Origin: G963667675 sp965249215 | GTDB taxonomy: Bacteria > Chloroflexota > Dehalococcoidia > Lucifugimonadales > UBA3495 | Length of the DNA: 64,000 nucleotides | Direction of reading: 5' to 3' | Assembly: GCA_965249215.1 (NCBI GenBank) | Contig: CBDFLN010000001.1 | Coordinates: forward strand, 930,001-994,000 | Shown: one piece after another, positions 61,796-64,000 of the stretch | Layout of the letters: the number at the start of each line of letters is the position of its first letter | Numbering within the stretch: the stretch's first letter is position 1 | The notes under the pieces: model-generated | Told to the model about the DNA's origin: nothing | Seen by the model: the letters and a program-made list of their open reading frames with translations, nothing else | The model's database searches: none | Translations under genes and position numbers: made by a program

Positions 61796-63127
61796 CTACC
61801 CTGGTGCTGGATGGAGCCCGGCGATACGCTCCAACACTTGCCGGAATACCTCCCGGGACACTGCCACCTCAGCAAGCTGAAACACCAACCTCCTGGCATG
61901 CCGCACCAGACGTCCACCCATCTTGATGAGCTTGGTCTGCACGCTTCGCAGCGACCAGTGTTTCACTGACTCTGGCAAAGTCAGCCTTCTCATGAAGTTG
62001 CCCAGGTTGTAGGCCAGCACAAACAGCCACAGCCTCACCTGGTTAGCAACGAACCTGTGACACGAGAGCCGCGTCCAGTTCAGGGCGTATTTACCTTCCT
62101 TGATCCACTGCTCGGCCGTGCCCCGCCCGTTGTAGAAGTGGGTTATGCCTGCCGGCGGTAGGTTGAGGTTGGTGATGACGAACCCGACCCTCGGAAATAG
62201 CTCACCCTGGTGCCACTCCACCTTGGCGACCACACGCCGGGGAATGTCCCAGCTCTGGGCCTGGTAAACGAAGTCGTGATACCGGACTACGGGCTTCTTA
62301 GGCGGCCTGCCCACGGGCCGCTTCAGTAGGTGCCGGATGTTTCCTTGTAATACCTCGTTGGCCGGAAGCCGCATAGCGTAGCCAGTGCCCCTTGACTCCA
62401 GGTACTCGTACATCTCGGGCTTGGCAAAGGCAGCATCGGCCCGGAACAGCAGCCGGACTCCTTTCTCCTGGTATCGCTTCACGACTGGCTCCAGAACCTC
62501 CCGCCACCGCTCAGCGCTGTGGACGTTGCCCGGGCGAAGCATTGCACCTTCGCAATCTCCGAAATGGTTGAACAGGAAGAGCGGGTGATAACATACGGAC
62601 TCGAAGTGGCCGTTGTAGGCGACTCCCTCTTGCTGCCCATGCACCGGGCTTTCAGAGCTGTCCATGTCTAGGATAACTCGCTGGTGAGATGTCTGGGCCA
62701 TGGCCCTGTCCACCCACTCAACATTCAGGCGCGCAAGCCCTTCCAGGTTCTCCTCTTCGGTTAACACCTCAGTCTCAAATCGGCTCATAGTGTTGGTGCT
62801 GGCTGCCTGCTTATCAGTACCTTGCCACCCGACGATGACACGCATAGCCGGGTCTTGGGCAAGCCGTTCAGCGTCGTTGGTGTCCTCGTAGCCAGCGAGA
62901 CGGCTATACACCGATTGTCTGAGCAAGGGCAACAGCCGGTGTTGCACATTGCGGCCGGTGCGGCTTTCATGGATATAATCGTTGGCTGTCTCTGTGAGCC
63001 CCAGAGCGGCATCAAGCTCGCGGCATGCCAGGAGTCCGGCGTCCGAGGTGATGGTAGCGCCACGAAAATCCAGGCGGACTCTGCGGTCGAATTGGAGCTT
63101 CAAAGGGGTGTCGGAACTTTCACCCAT
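61796..63127 (-). CDS. IS1380 family transposase, copy 2
   Basis: A 443-residue intact transposase with the same motifs as copy 1 (TITSDAGLLACRELDAALGLTE, ILDMDSSESPVHGQQEGVAYNGHF, LFRADAAFAKPEMYEYL, FYNGRGTAEQWIKEGKYALNW). It diverges enough to be a separate lineage (about a quarter of residues differ by eye). It lies inside the 55-bp inverted-repeat block, close to the right repeat. Confidence 0.92.
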   Translation of the reverse strand: MGESSDTPLKLQFDRRVRLDFRGATITSDAGLLACRELDAALGLTETANDYIHESRTGRNVQHRLLPLLRQSVYSRLAGYEDTNDAERLAQDPAMRVIVGWQGTDKQAASTNTMSRFETEVLTEEENLEGLARLNVEWVDRAMAQTSHQRVILDMDSSESPVHGQQEGVAYNGHFESVCYHPLFLFNHFGDCEGAMLRPGNVHSAERWREVLEPVVKRYQEKGVRLLFRADAAFAKPEMYEYLESRGTGYAMRLPANEVLQGNIRHLLKRPVGRPPKKPVVRYHDFVYQAQSWDIPRRVVAKVEWHQGELFPRVGFVITNLNLPPAGITHFYNGRGTAEQWIKEGKYALNWTRLSCHRFVANQVRLWLFVLAYNLGNFMRRLTLPESVKHWSLRSVQTKLIKMGGRLVRHARRLVFQLAEVAVSREVFRQVLERIAGLHPAPG

Positions 63128-63284
63128 TGGGTGCCTCCAGCGAGATTGCGGTATCCAGAACTAGACCCGCTAGCTCAGCCAGTCTAGCACCCACACTGCC
63201 CATAATGCCCAGGTATGCGGCTCAAATAGGCAGCACTCTTACCGGATTACGACGCACCCACCCGGCTGATCTGGGAAATGTGGG

Positions 63285-63339
63285 TTTAAACCATTGTCCA
63301 TTTGTGAGACGTTGGCCGTCGGTATGGCTATAATTACCC
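63285..63339 (-). repeat. 55-bp inverted repeat, right copy
   Basis: The exact reverse complement of 59937-59991. It abuts, within a few bases, the left end of a truncated IS1380 copy that starts at about 63343. Confidence 0.9.
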
Positions 63340-63342
63340 CAT

Positions 63343-63597
63343 AGCTTGGCGAGTTTTATATAGGTAGCGTAAGCATCCTGGAGGCACCCCATGGGTGACG
63401 GCGAAAAGGCCTCTCTCCGGCTCCAGTTCAACCCCAAAGTCCGCCTGGCATTTCACGGTGCCACCATCACCACCGACGCTGGTCTTCTTGCTTTTCGAGA
63501 GTTTGATGATGCCTTGGGCCTTACCGAAATCGCTGAGGACTACCTCCAGGAAAGCCGTACCGGACGCAATATCCTCCACCACCTGGTTCCGCTGCTA
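63343..63597 (+). pseudogene. Truncated IS1380 element (5' end only)
   Basis: The first 69 codons of an IS1380 transposase (ATG at 63391) and about 48 bases of upstream sequence match copy 1 at 51302-52682 almost base for base, including the TAGCTTGGCGAG end. Similarity stops at about 63597, after LVPLLS. It lies in opposite orientation to copy 1. Confidence 0.85.
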
Positions 63598-63858
63598 AGC
63601 CCGAATCCACCGAAGGACACCGATGGACGGCGTGAGGACAGCGGAAGGGGGTGGGTGAGGGAGCTACAGGGGAGATATGGCCTGGGGTCTTGGGGTAGAT
63701 GGGAGGCCGGCGGACGGTCTTCAGTCGCCGCACAGGGCCCCTAAGGCCCTATGCGGGAGTTGCGATGCGCGGGATGGCGAGAGGATACGCAGCAGGGGAC
63801 TCTCGCGACCGGGGTGGCGCGAGATTGCGGGGACGTTGGGTCAGTTGCAGGCTGGCCG
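63598..63858. other. GC-rich junction between two transposase fragments
   Basis: About 260 bases with no convincing gene. A hairpin lies at about 63731-63757 (GCACAGGGCC against GGCCCTATGC), possibly an insertion-sequence end. Confidence 0.35.
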
Positions 63859-64000
63859 TCAGGCCGGGAACGGAATGGCTTGCAGCCGGGCCAAGGCGCG
63901 ACTGAACTGGGTTTCCCAAGGCCAGCGCCGGGGGAGATGCAAAGTGAGGCGGCGCGCCGAGCGGGTGATCCGTCCCACCAGAGCGAAGACCCGCCGCCTG
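63859..64000 (-). CDS. DDE transposase C-terminus (IS1380-like), partial
   Basis: The frame is open from the window edge to TGA at 63859-63861 and encodes about 47 residues: VGRITRSARRLTLHLPRRWP followed by a helical tail. This resembles the C-termini of DDE transposases of the IS1380 type, but differs from both full copies here. The rest lies beyond the window. Confidence 0.55.
   Translation of the reverse strand, partial: RRRVFALVGRITRSARRLTLHLPRRWPWETQFSRALARLQAIPFPA

Overview
The window looks like a chromosomal segment of a Chloroflexota bacterium, most likely of the Dehalococcoidia/SAR202 type. This is an inference from gene content: a tmRNA whose tag (GDREFALAA) resembles the Dehalococcoides tag as I remember it, M24 proteins of the DddP type, a reductive-dehalogenase-like Fe-S protein without a Tat signal, a VLRF1-MutS2 pair and GC-rich coding. 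No rRNA gene, complete tRNA gene or CRISPR array was found.

Layout, 0-48.4 kb (core-like). After the end of a DUF1232 gene comes a glycine betaine/proline ABC transporter (ATPase, permease, lipoprotein). Then follow a propeller lipoprotein, a DnaA-box-bearing intergenic region, obgE, a fused nadD-pyrE, and two Fe-S maturation genes (ygfZ, erpA-type). tmRNA is at 10.6-11.0 kb. From 11 to 19 kb are a DUF1800 protein, an NHL propeller, an Fe-S protein and three tandem DddP-like M24 genes. From 19 to 28 kb are information-processing and defence-like genes: a PD-(D/E)XK plus DEDD exonuclease protein, VLRF1, MutS2, and a two-gene unit of RecQ helicase-phosphoribosyltransferase and DprA. From 28 to 48 kb are metabolic and envelope genes: ilvD, a malate/lactate dehydrogenase, ccdA, a frameshifted TPP enzyme, STAS, a thiol-adduct-type alcohol dehydrogenase, an M16 peptidase, a thioredoxin with an in-frame TGA at its redox Cys, an aldo-keto reductase, amt with a PII-like gene, hicBA with a broken hicA, and a lone xanthine-dehydrogenase-type large subunit.

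Layout, 48.4-64 kb (accessory). A 3' half of tRNA-Arg(UCU), still followed by its own terminator, marks the probable left edge of an integrated element. To its right are small hypothetical genes, a Rieske protein, a response-regulator-like protein, a DUF433/PIN toxin-antitoxin pair, a ParB-like protein, a HEPN-like protein, and several transposases (IS1380 twice plus fragments, IS1595, an IS3 remnant). A perfect 55-bp inverted repeat (59937-59991 and 63285-63339) brackets a 3.4-kb block inserted into a gene start.

Most notable: (1) a probable selenocysteine thioredoxin with a SECIS-like hairpin, functionally linked to CcdA; (2) the RecQ-PRTase/DprA conflict module; (3) the VLRF1-MutS2 ribosome-rescue pair; (4) the M24 triplication with a changed active-site residue; (5) the 55-bp inverted-repeat insertion.
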